Positions 11,836 through 46,186 are shown, numbered from the stretch's first letter. The stretch: DNA of 64,000 nt from Cristatella mucedo (GCA_009760855.2 WPIO01000092.1:451001-515000), one strand, 5' to 3'. Made by a program: numbers and translations. Notes: a model not told the origin generated them from the sequence alone.

Positions 11836-11999
11836 GACTTGTTACCTGGGGTCGATGGATTGCTGCCACCAATTGGCAGCTTGCTGTCGGAGGGACTCAA
11901 AACAAAGAGATTCGAAAGACTGCATCGAGGAGAACTGCAAACGGTTTGAAATTGAGGGAGGAAAGTGCGACAATGGCGACTCTACCTGTTTTGATCAAT

Positions 12000-12488
12000 C
12001 TAGGGGTATAAAAGGAGAGGCCTGTTAGGCCGACGCCTGACACGTTCATCAACGAAATACTTGTAAGCTGGTAGGCTAACAGAGACGTTATCGTCCGTTT
12101 GCCTATGCCTAGCTGCCGCCAGGCTAGGCGTCGACAGTCCGGTCCACGGATCCGCCTCGCCGTTCCGCTCGTCAGAGCATAACTTGCCGGTGGACGATCT
12201 CGCCTGTCGCTTCAACGGGGGGGGGGGGGAGGAGGAGGAGGAAGCAGGCTCAGCTGCTGAGGTCAGGGCGGGGTCGGCTGTAAGACGAAAAGCAGAGGCT
12301 GACTTTTGCCTTTCCCACTGAGCGCTGCTGTTGATGTCCGATATTAGGTCGGCAAAGGGTGCTGGCTCAAAACTTTGATCCCCTTGTGCTGCTGCCGTGT
12401 TTCGGCTCAAGACGAGTGTCGTGGCCCTGAAGAGTAAGTTTATACTGTACTTATTCCAGGCGTAGTCGAGAGCAACTTTTCGGTGCAA
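12000..12488 (-). CDS. Unrecognised open frame, possible exon
   Basis: A 162-codon frame on the minus strand ends in TAG at 12000. It reads FEPAPFADLISDINSSAQW, then an SSSSSPPPPLKRQ stretch, then VSLPAYKYFVDERVRRR. The composition is not obviously repeat-like or CpG-driven, unlike most long frames here. No family is recognised. AG acceptor-like sites near 12,395-12,410 would give a phase-1 exon. It might be the last exon of a gene beyond dystroglycan, or chance. Confidence 0.2.
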   Translation of the reverse strand: MHRKVALDYAWNKYSINLLFRATTLVLSRNTAAAQGDQSFEPAPFADLISDINSSAQWERQKSASAFRLTADPALTSAAEPASSSSSPPPPLKRQARSSTGKLCSDERNGEADPWTGLSTPSLAAARHRQTDDNVSVSLPAYKYFVDERVRRRPNRPLLLYP

Positions 12489-12499
12489 GTATCCAGTAT

Positions 12500-13285
12500 C
12501 AAGCCAATTCGTTTATCGCCACATGATAAAGATGCTTCGCTGCTGTGCTACAACACTAGCGAGAATTTTGCGATGACGTGATTTCCGCGTCTTGAAAAAG
12601 AGCCCGTTATTTATTGGGTCATTGAGATTCTGAAATAGGCCTGACAATGTAAACTAACTTTTAGTCGCTTGCAGTCAGGGTGAGGTATGGAAAGGACGTG
12701 CCGGCAGGCACGGATCTCGGCGGCTCCAACAAACCAAGACCATCACTTCTTATCGCAGCAACAATGACCTCGCATGTGAATAGTGGGGAAGAATTGTCAA
12801 TGCCATAAAACATTCTTGAATTAGATTTTAAAGTACATTGTTGAAGTCGGTGCAATTAATTCATCTGCATAGATAGACTCAAGGCGTCCTAGCTAACTCG
12901 TAGCTTCAACAGTACCAATCGAGGTGGAACGTCATCAAGTGGTGTGGAGAAATTATTTCATGTAGACATCCCAACGTCGTTACTCTCCCAAAGTCGGCAC
13001 CTGCAGGTTGGCACAGAAGCCAGAAGGAACCGAAGGTGTGAAGAGTTTTCAAAATCCTTCCCTGCCACAGCCTGGCGAAATTAGTAAGAACTCGGGAAAT
13101 CGACTAATTAGGGCAAAACTGCTGTTTCGGTCCCGGACGAGTAAGTCCACTATAAGATCGCCATCGTAGATTCTGATCTCGATGTACAGACCGCTGAACA
13201 TATGTAATGTGCTCGAGAGCACAGAACGGTACCAGAAAAGCTGTCTAGAGAATTAAAGAAATCCAAATTCAGACAAAGGTTGACA
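12500..13285. other. No recognisable feature
   Basis: Short frames only. AATAAA on the minus strand occurs near 12,610. Confidence 0.4.
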
Positions 13286-13287
13286 TA

Positions 13288-13370
13288 CCTGGGGTGCTCG
13301 GCCTCTGGGGCAAACGCTGACCGCATGCCCTCATTATCTGCCATTCCAGGGGCTCAAAGCCGAAGTCTAG
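13288..13370 (-). other. Possible small exon with a strong splice donor
   Basis: On the minus strand the frame NEGMRSAFAPEAEHP runs to CACCCCAG/GTATGT, a strong donor at 13287. AG sites preceded by some pyrimidines lie near 13345. Its phase (2) does not fit the phase-1 acceptors of the 12000-12488 frame, so the two are not joined here. Low confidence. Confidence 0.15.
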
Positions 13371-14929
13371 GCTCAGCCCCGTTGAAACTTCAGGGCATTG
13401 TTATGTGTTGAGTAACTAACTGGTTGTTTGATAGACTTGTGTTTGATCCACCGAAACATTGTCGGAATTTGTTTTGCTAGTCTGAACTCGAGTAGCATTA
13501 CACAGAAAAATGAAATGAAATACAGCACCCCTTATGTCAGACGATATGCCTCATTATGTTAGCCGGCGGTAGGTACACCGGCTAACATAACGATCGGTAA
13601 TAGCTCGGTGAAGGGCAAGGTTAGCGCCTCGCCTTATGAAAATTCAGCCGCTTGAACCACTTCTTGGGGCTATGCCACTGCAGCAACGTCGAGCACGGGC
13701 CCAGGACACGCCGCACCTAGGCCTGCGACCTAGGCCCGGTCAGGTCCAGTACATGCGGAAGCGACCGAGCTCACGAAGGTGCCTTGCCACGTGGCCTGGA
13801 AGACCTGAAAGATAGGCAGACGGCTCTTGCTGAACTCTTGTCGGTGATCGCTGTGCTTCAGCGTCAACTGAAAGTGGGCTCGCTAGTGCCAGGCGAGAGA
13901 GGGAGAAAAGAAAAGGTAGGCCATCACTCAAGGCGCAATATCTTATTACAAAATTAGGTAAAGACATACGAGTAGGCTAAGCACAACAAGGCTACGATCT
14001 CACAAACCAAAAGCCACGGCTACACAAGCGGGCGGCCGGCGACGCACGGCACAAAAGCCCAGCGGCCGCCAAGGAAGGCAGCCGCCAGCCAGCAGCGGCT
14101 AGCAGCGCTGGTTGAGACGAGTGCGGTTGGCTAGGAGAGCGTGTGGTGCTCTCGTCTCTTGCCGACGCGACAAGCGCACCGGAAGCCGCACCCACTTGCT
14201 GTAGCCCTTCCGGTAGCACCACAACGGCGAGGCGATTCGGAGCACGGCTGAGCTCTTGTCGGCACTGCACGCGCGCCAACCTGTCGCCAGGGCACTCTAC
14301 TGCCACCACCGGCGGTGGTGGGCAGGCATCGTCAGCAGGCCGGAGCCGGAAGCAAAGCGGCCTTCCCGAGCACCTCGGCGGGCGCAGGAGAGCGGGCTCG
14401 CTAGGAAGCCACGAGCAGGTTAGGCAGGCCGGCAGCGCTGCCGAGGAGGCGTTCTCTGGCTGCCGCTGGCGTCCGGCAGCCGTTGCCGTGGCCCGTCCCG
14501 GTCCAAGGAGGCAGCTGGCAGCAGCCGAGCTGCACACAGCGGTCGCTCGCACCTCCGCTCTTTCGAGCGGACAGCGGTCGGACAGCGGTCGTCTGGTGGA
14601 CGCGAGCATGCGTGCGGGGCAAGCAGCTAGCACCGGCCGGCGCAGGCAGCGCATCCCAGCAGCAGCAGTCACCACTGCCTGCTGCTGCTGTGCTGCCGCT
14701 CGACGGGGGGGGGGGGGGGGGGGGCAGGGGAGAAAAGGGTCAACCAGCCGGGTCACCAAACGACAAAAGTACGTCCGCTGCGCATGCGCCAGCCAGACGT
14801 CCCAGCACGCCGCCGGCGATCGGAGAGAGCAAGCGGAAGAGACAGATTTGCTTCGTCCGGCACGGGCCTAGCCGCTGGGCGCCCGCCGTCGCCCAGCTCG
14901 ACCGGCTCAGGAGGGCGCGCGAGCGAGCC
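13370..14929 (-). other. Region 3' of the dystroglycan stop codon
   Basis: About 14,000-14,930 is GC-rich with many CAG/CTG triplets and a G homopolymer at about 14705-14724. It is probably 3' UTR, but no AATAAA lies close to the stop on the minus strand. The nearest plausible signal is AATAAA on the minus strand near 12,610. A 13-bp inverted repeat lies at 13554-13590. The 255- and 242-codon frames here overlap each other on opposite strands and are not called. Confidence 0.4.
13554..13590. repeat. Perfect 13-bp inverted repeat
   Basis: Arms TTATGTTAGCCGG (13554-13566) and CCGGCTAACATAA (13578-13590) with an 11-base loop. Confidence 0.9.
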
Positions 14930-36476
<21,547 letters not shown>

Positions 36477-36667
36477 GGCTGACACGGCGACAGGAGCTGA
36501 CGTCCAGCCACCAGAGGTCTGCTTTCCAAGCCTGCAAACCAAAAGGTGCGAAATCGGCTAATAAATCTGAAGCAGCACTTGTCGAATGCAGGTCGACAAG
36601 GCCGAGCATCAGCAGCACGCCCCACGAAGTTGACTTTTACGGCCTGGGACAGCGAGTCGCAAGGGTC

Positions 36668-36950
<283 letters not shown>

Positions 36951-37284
36951 TGGCAGCTCGACATGGCTACAGGGCGTGCTGGAACAGGGCGGGAGTCAGG
37001 GCAAACGGGCTGGAATAGCTGCATAGAAAATCGTACAACACCGATGCCACAACTCGGGCTCATCGATGACTTTCCATTCTTAGAGAACGCTTAGCTGGAA
37101 CAATCCCGGCTCGACTGCACTGTATTGGGGGCGCCGTACAGTAGGCGGAAGGAGACCGAGCCGACATGGCCCGATGAAAGAGAGCAGTGGCGATACCCAG
37201 GCATCGAGGCCCCAGGTCTGCCTATAAACTCGGCTTCCTTGCCGGCTTCCTTCAGTGTTGACTCCTGGGAAAATGCTGTCCAGC

Positions 37285-37413
37285 TGCCTCGGCAGCTCTG
37301 CCTCGGCAGCTCTGCCTCGGCAGCTCTGCCTCGGCAGCTCTGCCTCGGCAGCTCTGCCGAGGCAGCTCTGCCGAGGCAGCTCTGCCTCCGAGGCAGAGGC
37401 CTCCGAGGCAGAG
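37285..37413. repeat. 14-bp minisatellite with flipped cores
   Basis: Five tandem units TGCCTCGGCAGCTC (37285-37354), two units TGCCGAGGCAGCTC (37355-37382), then diverged CTCCGAGGCAGAGGC copies. The 10-base core TGCC-TC-GGCA becomes TGCC-GA-GGCA, its exact reverse complement. Confidence 0.95.
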
Positions 37414-38149
37414 CGACCTGCCGGCCAGACTGCTGCTGCCACCGGCAGATCAGGCTAGGGCGTCAGTGTCAACCAGCCGACCTAACCTAACGAGGTCTCC
37501 TTCGGAGGTGCACGTGTGCACCGAGTGACACCCGCAGACTGCTGCTGCTGATGCTGGGTGTAGGTCAGATCTGGGTCATGTGCTTCATGCTGCCTGCAGC
37601 AGCATGAAGAACATGCGTCTCGGTGGACGCTATCGAGTTGTAGCAGCCGCGCGACCAAGTTTTAAGTCGGAATGCTGGGACGGTGGGGCGCAGGTGGGCA
37701 GGCAGGCATCGAGGTAGGCAGGGGGAGGACAGGTGGGCTGGCATAGATAACAACGAGAACCCGACCGAAGCCACAGCCGCATTGATGAGCAAGCAGCAGC
37801 AGCGGCTGCAGTGCAATCCTACACCTGCCGGGCGTCCGGCCCGGCTTCAGGAGACAGCAGCTGCACCGCCCCCCCCCCCCCCCCCAGCTTAAGAGGGGAC
37901 ACATCAGAGCAGCCCCAGCGAACCATTAACGGCTCGGATAGGAGGATCGGCGGTACAAGGCCCCTCCCCCCAAGCCGCCGGAATCGCCGGCAGCTCGACG
38001 ACAGCCTGAGCGCAGCCGTCGCTTTTGTCGCTGCAGTGATTAATGAGGCTTACCGCGAGCACAATGGGCTCTCGGGGAGGGGTGGCAGCCGAGCCCACCG
38101 CTCCCTCCTCAGCTGAACGAGCTGACCGACGGCTGCCCTGCTTCCGGCG

Positions 38150-40880
38150 GAGGAGGTGCAGCTGCTGAGCTTGCTGCTTCCGGCGGAGGAGGTGCGGCTC
38201 GCGTCAGCTAGTCGCCGGCAGCGATCGAGTACGCGAGCACGATCCGACCTCGAAGCCGAGGCTCGCGCTTATCGGCAGAACTCGAGCGATACGGATGGGG
38301 CCCGTAGGCGGCGGCTCGCGACGACACTCGGCGGTCCGAGTGCACGGAGGCAGGGCAGGGAGGCGGCGGGGCACGGAGGTTCGGGCTGGTCAATGAGGAG
38401 CAGACCCGACGGGCGCCTCCGGTCAGTCGTACTGCGGCGGCGGCGGAGACGATACGAGAACTCCGCTGTCAATGGGAGCGAAATTGCGATTATTATCGCA
38501 CCGAGCCGGCGTCGGGTTTCGCCGCCGCCGCCGCCGCCGCCTTCTCGCACGCTTGGGCCCGGAGAGCAGCCACGGACGCCGAAGCGGCGGCCAGAGCAGC
38601 AGCGCGGTCGATCGACCGGGGCGCGCGCGCGCCGCGTCGCGCGCGGCGCGCGGTACCTAAATCGCAACGTTGTTCTAAAGCGGCACTTTGTTCGGCTGCT
38701 GCCGCGCGACAACAAAGGGAACTAAAGCGATCGGCGCGCGACGGCGACCCTAGCGGCGTGCCTCGGCGTTACTAATAGCGCGGCGAGTTTTCAATGCCGA
38801 GCGCTCGCGAGAGACCATTATCCAGTGCGCCGCCCGTCGCTAGCACCCTAAAAGGTGGCCGCGAGCCTACGCCGGCCGGGCTCACGCGGCGACAAAACGT
38901 AGCGGCGTGAGCGGGAAGCGGACGAGGAGGAGCGGGCTAGGCTCGCGGCGGCGGACGTAGCAGCGCCGCCGCCGCTGAGCCGGCGGCGTCGGCGCGCGAC
39001 CGTCGGCGCCTGCCCTAGAAGAGCGGCGGTCAATATTTATCCTCCGCATCTCAAGGTGCAGTTCCGCCGCGCGCGGCGGCAGCGGCGGCTCAGATAGGAC
39101 CCGGCGGCCGGGCCGCGCGCGCGTGTGCGCGTGTGCGATCCGCTCGCCCCGGCGGCGGCGGCGGGCGCACGCTCGAGCGCGCGCCCGCCGCCGCCTCGAC
39201 CGGCGAGTCAAGGCGTAGCACCGCCGCAGCGCACCGCGAGCGAGCGAGCGTCGCCGCTGGCCAATCCGTCGGACGCCGCCGCCGCCGCCGCCGCCGCCGC
39301 TACGGGTGGCGGTGGCTTCAACGGCAAGCCGTAGCACCTCCGATGCTGCCACTGCCGCGTCCGCTAGAAACGCCTCTCGCTGCCTACGCGTACGAGGGCG
39401 GCGGCGACCCCAACCAGCAGCGAGCAGCGAGGATCTGAACGGACGAGAGCCGTCGGCATCGGGCCAGACGGTCGCCGCCGCCGCCGCCGCAGCTCGGCGG
39501 CGGCGCCGCGCTGACCCGCGAGCGCGCGCCCGACAGGCCGACGAGCGGACCCGGCGGCCGGGGCCGCCGCGCCCGACGTCGAAGCGCGCGCGTCAGCGTG
39601 AAGCGGCGCCGCGCCGCGCCGCGGCGATCGCGACCGTCGGCGGGGGCAGCGTCGACGACCCGTACGTCCGCCGGAACCCGGACCGGGCCGTCCGCGCGAC
39701 AGCGGTGCCGTGCGGAGGAGGCCGGCGTCGAGCCACGTCGCGCGCGCGCGCGCGCGCCGCGCCACTACTCACGGTCGCTGTTTCTCGTAGGGCTCGCGGC
39801 GTCCCGTCGGACGTTGGCGTGTCGTGCGTGCCGTTGGCGCCGGTAGCGCCGAATGCGGCCGAATGCGAGCCGCGCGCGCGCGCCTGAGCCGAAGGTGATT
39901 GACAGCGGCCAGAGCCCACCTCCCCCACCTACTGTACCACGTGACCACCCGACTCAGGCCCGCCCACGGATACCAGAAGCAGTCGCTCTGGCCGCTCTCA
40001 GCAGTCCGCATTGTCAGCGGCTAATCCGACCGTGCCCGGACGTTTCGCATACGCCACCAGCTTCGGATTAATCGGCCGCCAGACGGGGCGGCGAGGGGGT
40101 TGGCGCGCCGGACGACGCTGAGACAGATCGGCGGGGTTGCGCCGAGCGGCGGAAGCCGGAATCGGCAACTCGATCAGTCGGCGGCCGACGCGCAGCCGCC
40201 GCTGCCGCCGCCAGCAGATCGGCGGCGCCACATCGCGCGCGTGCGCTCGCGTCGCGAGCTCTCGGTCGCGGGCGGCTGCGGAGTGACTAGCGTAAAGATT
40301 TTGTTTCTAGCGTTAGCGCGCGTGACCCCCACCCTAGCGTCTGACGTTGGAATGCGAGACGGGCCTGGGTCGCGAGCCTGGGTCATGAGTGAGAGAGGGG
40401 AGAGAGAGAAAGAGCGAGCGCCCTCGCGGCAGCGACGTCGCCATTCCGGGAGCGCTACTAAGCGAGGTCGATGTCGAGGTTATTAATGCGCGCAGCAGCC
40501 ACGGGGCTAGGCCAACTGACGGCAGTCAGCTGCCATCCTCCCATCGAGCTGGTCTCGAGTGCGTCGGCGCGCGCGCTCTCTCTCGCTATCCGCCGCTGTT
40601 CCGAATTCGAAAGTGCGCTGCCGCGGTAGCCGGTCCCCATCCTTCGGCGCAGGCCGCGTGATGGCAGTTCCGGCGACAGTTCCGCGGGCCGGGCGATGGC
40701 AGCATAGCATCGGCGATGGCAGTTCCGGCCCTCTCGGGCGCTCGGGGCAGTCAACTAGCGCAAGCGAGGCCCGAGCCGACAGCGGCCTGGTTGTTGAAGC
40801 ACTAGAGCTTAGCCGTACACCGCCGCCTGCGCGCCGCGCTCGGCCGCTCTGCGACTGGTGGACGCCGCGAGTCTCGAACG
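38150..40880 (-). promoter_or_regulatory. CpG-rich block, candidate promoter and first-exon region of dystroglycan
   Basis: By eye this is the densest CpG stretch next to the gene: runs of GCGCGC, (GCC)n near 38522-38541 and 39277-39302, and CpG throughout, ending at a (CT)n tract at 40905. Long frames on both strands are Arg/Ala/Pro-rich and mutually overlapping, as expected from CpG DNA, so no protein is called. The position upstream of the start-codon exon and the donor-like sites at 38053 and 39772 make it a reasonable promoter and 5' UTR exon. It could equally serve a divergent plus-strand gene. Confidence 0.4.
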
Positions 40881-40904
40881 CAGTTCTTGTCACCCATCAG
40901 TCAT

Positions 40905-41170
<266 letters not shown>

Positions 41171-42787
41171 CTATCTTTCCCAGCTCTCTATATCCTCATT
41201 ACCTCTCCGTTTCGCCTCTCTAACTCTCAAAATTTCTATCCCTCAAGTGACGTACTCAATCCTTATCGTCGAACCTGAGCTTTAGCTAGCGTTTTCGGCG
41301 CGAAGACCAGCCTTCTTATTCTCGTGCGGTCAGCCTTCATCACAACCGTCAACTCTCAGTAAAGCCAGTTTAGGAGTGTTGTACTAAGGTAAGAAATAAA
41401 AAGAAGTCGGCCAACACCTTGCGTCACGGACATTCGGCGTTCCCTATTATCTTGATCATAAAAATTATCGGCGCTCACTGACCACTTTGTTCGAAGCTCT
41501 AGAGGCTATCTAATTCGACATTCTCCAAGCGGCAGGTACGCGATACCGCACAGAACACCGAAGCGGGCTCAAAGACGTTTATTCACACGGACGCCGCAGC
41601 GGTCCAGTACGCGACTGCTCTGCCCGGCGTCCACGACGTAACTCCCCGGGCCTTTGCCGCCCGTTACTTATATTTCACTGCCATAAATCTCAACAGCCCA
41701 TAAGCCAACAACAGTGTCATAATCTCATCTCTCCGTGTCACTGAGACGACGGTTGATAACTAGCACTCAAGTAGGCCTACTTGTGCTGAAATGGCCGACA
41801 CGACGCGCTAGAGCTCTGGAGACCTTGACCGCCAAAAGACGTCGTTCAGACGTTGCGTTTTAAAGCCTTGACTTCTGTCGCTTCGAAATGAGCTACGACG
41901 ACGAGTTACGATGCAGTCACGTGTGCCAGTGCAGCGGGCCCGATCACGACGGCGTCAGCTTCTGCTAACCGCCGCGGCAGCTTCGCAGCGAAGACAGCGA
42001 GACTGAGCGCGTCATTAATAGCCCACGGTACGCCCCTCCCGTCGGACAGCGCGTCGCCGTGCGTGACCCTGCACGCGACACGGCGCGGCGCGCTATCGAG
42101 GAGCGCGGCAAGCGATCGCGAGAAGCTGCGTGCACGTGCGACGCGGTCTCTCAAGGCCGAGCGCGCTTCTTGGCGGTCGACGCTTGAGCCTGACGAGGAA
42201 GCGCGCAGAGCCACCGCACTTTCCCCCTTTTGTAATCGTGCGTCAGATGCGAGTACATTTCTTACTTTCTTTCGTTCAAACTCCAGCGCTTCTAATAATT
42301 CAGCAAAGAGAAGGGCCCATCACGGATGCTGCTCGTCGTAAAGCACGGTTAAAGCACTGATGTAAAGGCAGAATTCGGAGGTAAATTACAAATACTTCCA
42401 TCTCGAGAAACTCGGTTTAGCGGCACGGCAGTCCGGTTCGCAAGCCACCTCTAAATCCTGCGGCTTAGAGAATCCGGCGTCGCGACGGACCTTGCGGGCG
42501 CCATTCTCTTGCTGACGCTAAGGTGTCGTTAGCATAACAAATTTGTATAACGCCCTGAGATAACTTAATCCACCATTCTCGCCTCCCGATAGCAAGCGCA
42601 ACTAGCGTTTCTAGTCCGTTGCAGGATTGTCTTTCGAAAACCTGAGCTCTTGTGAACACCGTACCCGGAAACCGCCACAAGTAAGACCTGTTACAAGTTT
42701 ATCTGTGTCGTTTGACCGTAGCGCGTAAGAAATTACGCGCCTATGAACATCTAAACGCTTATCACTTCGGGCTGGATCTGCGATAAC
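41171..42787. other. No recognisable feature
   Basis: Moderately CpG-rich; frames of 70-100 codons overlap on both strands. No repeat shared with the rest of the window. Confidence 0.5.
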
Positions 42788-42845
42788 TATGCAGGTTACT
42801 GGCCGGCGGCGGCGTCACACACGCCGGCGGCTAGTAACCTGCATA
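42788..42845. repeat. Inverted repeat with GC-rich centre
   Basis: The outer 13-bp arms TATGCAGGTTACT (42788-42800) and AGTAACCTGCATA (42833-42845) are perfect. The interior (GGCCGGCGGCGGCGT and ACGCCGGCGGCT) pairs imperfectly. It lies directly before the L2 LINE coding region. Confidence 0.92.
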
Positions 42846-42849
42846 CTAG

Positions 42850-45800
42850 TTCTGACCACGTGTACCTGTTATTGTTTCGTTATCGTAGTTCAAATGCATT
42901 CCTAGATGTTATTTCTGTTGCTGAGATCCGTGAATTACGTATTACCAAAAGAAAAGCACCCCGAACCCAACGTGGGGGCCGGGGCCGCGAGCTGAGGCTC
43001 CGTTGGTCTGGCGAGAGCTGCGAGCTGAGTACCCTCTCGTTTGGTATTCCTAGCATTGTCTCGAACTGCTCAGCTCGTTCCATCTCAGGCGTTAGTGTGA
43101 ATCTCTCGAACTTAGTGGTCATCAGGCCTGCTATAACTCTGGCAGCCCAACTTAATGCTTGTCTTTGGAATTCACGCTCAATGAGCAATAAACTCCCATT
43201 GTTAAGCGACCTTATTTCTGAAAAATGCCTCAATCTGCTCGCATTGACTGAAACTTGGCTGAAATCGGTAAACTGTCTGCCAAATAAAGGCGCAACCCGG
43301 ACAGGCTTCTCCTTCTTTCACACCCCTAGATCAATCCAAACTGGAGATGAAGTCACTATTATCACACGCTCGAATTTCAATGTAATCCATTTGCAGAACC
43401 CTCGAAGCATTCTTTCGAATCTAGCCTTGATTTCACCCGACAACAAGCTAACGATGGTGGGTGGCAGTAGTCTATTGTCCACCAGGTACCAAGTCCTTCT
43501 CTATCTCAGATTTCTCTGATCTTATTTCGATTTCGTGTGCAAGAAAATTGATCTTTCCCCATCATGGACGATTTCAACGTTCATTTTGATAACTTACCTG
43601 ACGACTTACGCACCGAATTTCGTACACTGACTGACTCATTGTCTTTTGTGGCTCATGTGCATGGCCATACTCACATCAAGGGTCACACAGACGACCAAAT
43701 TTTCATAACCAAACAATCATCACCAATTATTACCAAATCCTGCTTAGCTGACCACATGCAGATCTCATTCAGTCTACACGTGTGCCCTCCTTCTCCAAAA
43801 TCACACGTGACTCGCGAAACCTCAAGACCCTCGACATCGATGCTGTCCTGAGAGAATATCCGCTTCGCCTCTGCTGCTCAATCCCCCTTCCGAGATGCCA
43901 TCTTTGGTGGGTTGCTACAATAGGACACTAGCTGACATACTTGCCGATTTCGCACCTCTGACTGAGCACACTGTGCGCTCTTTTCCTGACAGCCTATGGT
44001 TTACCACAGACATTAAACTAGCTAGGTCTACTAAGCCCGAGCTTGAAAAAACATACAAAAGATCAGGACTGACTGTCCATCGACAGGCTTACGAGGACTA
44101 CTACAGATCGTACCCATCGATCCTGGCAAAGGCCTTGTTGAATCACAGATGCACAATCCAAAAATGGTGATGTCGACGATCAACAATCTTCTTAACCACT
44201 CCCAGGTTAGCTCCTTACCTAGTGATCCCTGTGATGATCCAGCTGATTTTTTCTCTGGAGCTTCTTTGTCAGTAAGGTAGACAAGATCAGGGAGTCTGTC
44301 CCTAAGATGGCAGCATCCCCCTGGAATCCTGTTTCTCAATTCCATACGGCACCTCAATGTCCGCAATCAAGGAGGCCACTAGTGACCTTGTCCTGAAGCT
44401 CATATTCCAATCGAATAAGGCAACTAGTCCTCTGGACCCTATTCCTAATGCCCTGCTTCTACGATTCATTGATCTCTGCTGCAATACATAACTAACACCA
44501 TAGATATGTCATTAGCCTCAGGTTATGTCCCAGCACCCTTCAAAAAGGCTGTGGTCATGCCACTACTCAAGAAAGCAACACTAGACCAGGAGAACTCGAA
44601 CAACTACCGCTCAGTCTCCCTTGTACAATTCCTATCAAAGACACTGGAACGAGTCGTGGCAGACCAGCTGAGCTCATATGTTGAAACCTCAAACCTTGAT
44701 AGTAAATTCCAGTCTGGCTTTAGAGCTAATCACTCCACAGAATCAGTATTGCTTAGCGTGTACAACGACCTACTTAGGAATGCAGACATAGGTAGAGTGT
44801 CTCTGCTTGTTTTGCTCGATCTTACGGCAGCTTTTGATAATATTTATCGCCAAGTCCTTCTTGAGCGCCTCTCATCTCGCCTGGGCATCACTGGCACTGC
44901 ATTGCAATGGTTCGGGTCGTATCTCAGGTGGAAACTCCAGAATAATAACGTGAATGGACAAAGATCATCCGAGGAACCTCTGAAGAATGGGGCACCTCAG
45001 GGATCTCTGCTGGTCGCATTCTTTTCACGGTTTATACTCTCCCTCTAGCCGACGTGATTGCCTAGCACAATCTAGGCATTCATTTTTATGCAGAAGACTC
45101 TCGGTTGTACCTTGGCTTTGATCCCTCCCAGCCCTCCAGTATGTCGAATTCTCTCAACTCCACGTGCTGAATGTATTGATTACATTCGCACATGGAGGTC
45201 AGCGAAGTCAGCAAACTTTCTTAAATTTAACGACGATAAAACCAACTTACCGGTTATAGGCCAACCAAGTGTGATTCAGAAATAGGAATGTCTAACGCAC
45301 AAAATCGGCTCTGCCAGCATATCTCCTGTTGAATCTGCACGAAATCTAGGTGTCCTGTATCAAAGCGACCTTTAATTAGACGATCACATCAGCCCCACAG
45401 TCAAATTTGCCTACTTTCAGCTATATAACATTGCTGAAATTCGGCCTTGTTTGGACAGGGGGATACCACATCTAAATTGGTCCATGCATTTTTGAGATCG
45501 CGTGTTGGCTTCTGTAACTCATTACTTGCTCTCCTGCTGGCATGTGCAATCAGGCACTTGCCCCTTGTGCCAAACTCTGCAGCTATGCTTGTCTGTCGCG
45601 AGCTTCGTAGTTGCCACATGTCACCACTTCTCATCGACCTGCACTGGCTATCAGTCAAGAAGCGCATCGACATCGAGGTTTTAGGTCCCTTCATTCTTTG
45701 GCTTCACCAGCCTACCAATTAGATCTAATGCCCTACCAGGCTAAACATCGTATCGCCTACTTTCGGAATCTAATTGTTTACCTATGCATCGTAGCTTCAA

Positions 45801-46175
45801 ATTCTTTGGAGACCGTGCCTTCAGTTCGTATGCTCCCAAAGCCTAGAGCTTCCGACTTGCGTCACGACATCTCCTGACTTGACCGAATTTAAAAAGAAAT
45901 TAAAAACGCGTCTATTTAGCACAGCAATCAATGGGTCCTTGTCTCTCGTCCTTGATATGCTTATTCGTGCTGACACTGTGCATGCTGCCACTAACCAAAC
46001 TGGCATGCTGACCCTATGCATGTCACTCCTAACCATGTTCGTCTTGGTGTTTATTGAGCATGCTAGCACTTACCATTCGATCGTGTTTTCTTTGCAGCAA
46101 ATGTAAAGTTCCTAGAAAGAGATTGAGTTCTCTGAGGGCGCTATACCAAATGTATGCCTATCATTATTATTATTA
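42850..46175 (+). mobile_element. L2-clade LINE, nearly full ORF2, inactive
   Basis: Order on the plus strand: an N-terminal segment, an AP endonuclease with ALTETWLKS, DFNVHFDNLPDD and ADHMQISF, a linker (YKRSGLTVHRQAYEDYYRS), reverse transcriptase 44506-45048 (FQSGFRANHSTESVLLSVY, LLVLLDLTAAFDNIY, GAPQGSLL), then FYAEDSRLY at 45081-45107 where YADDTQLY is expected, and the C-terminal region (LIDLHWLSVKKRIDIE). It ends in the hairpin tail and (ATT)n near 46,175. At least six frame breaks, several stops and the changed catalytic motif make it dead. The tail abuts a SINE-2 copy. Confidence 0.93.
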
Positions 46176-46186
46176 TTAATCTATTC

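Noticed and set aside
36477-36542. Start codon upstream of 36476 in the same frame
   Set aside because: The upstream alternative start lies beyond the acceptor at 36532, in what reads as intron.
38150-40900. Long Arg/Ala/Pro-rich frames as a possible new gene
   Set aside because: Frames of similar length occur on both strands in the same CpG-rich DNA, with no domain, no consistent splice pattern and no conserved-looking motif.
42850-46175. Active autonomous retrotransposon
   Set aside because: Multiple frame breaks and stops, and YAED in place of the catalytic YADD.
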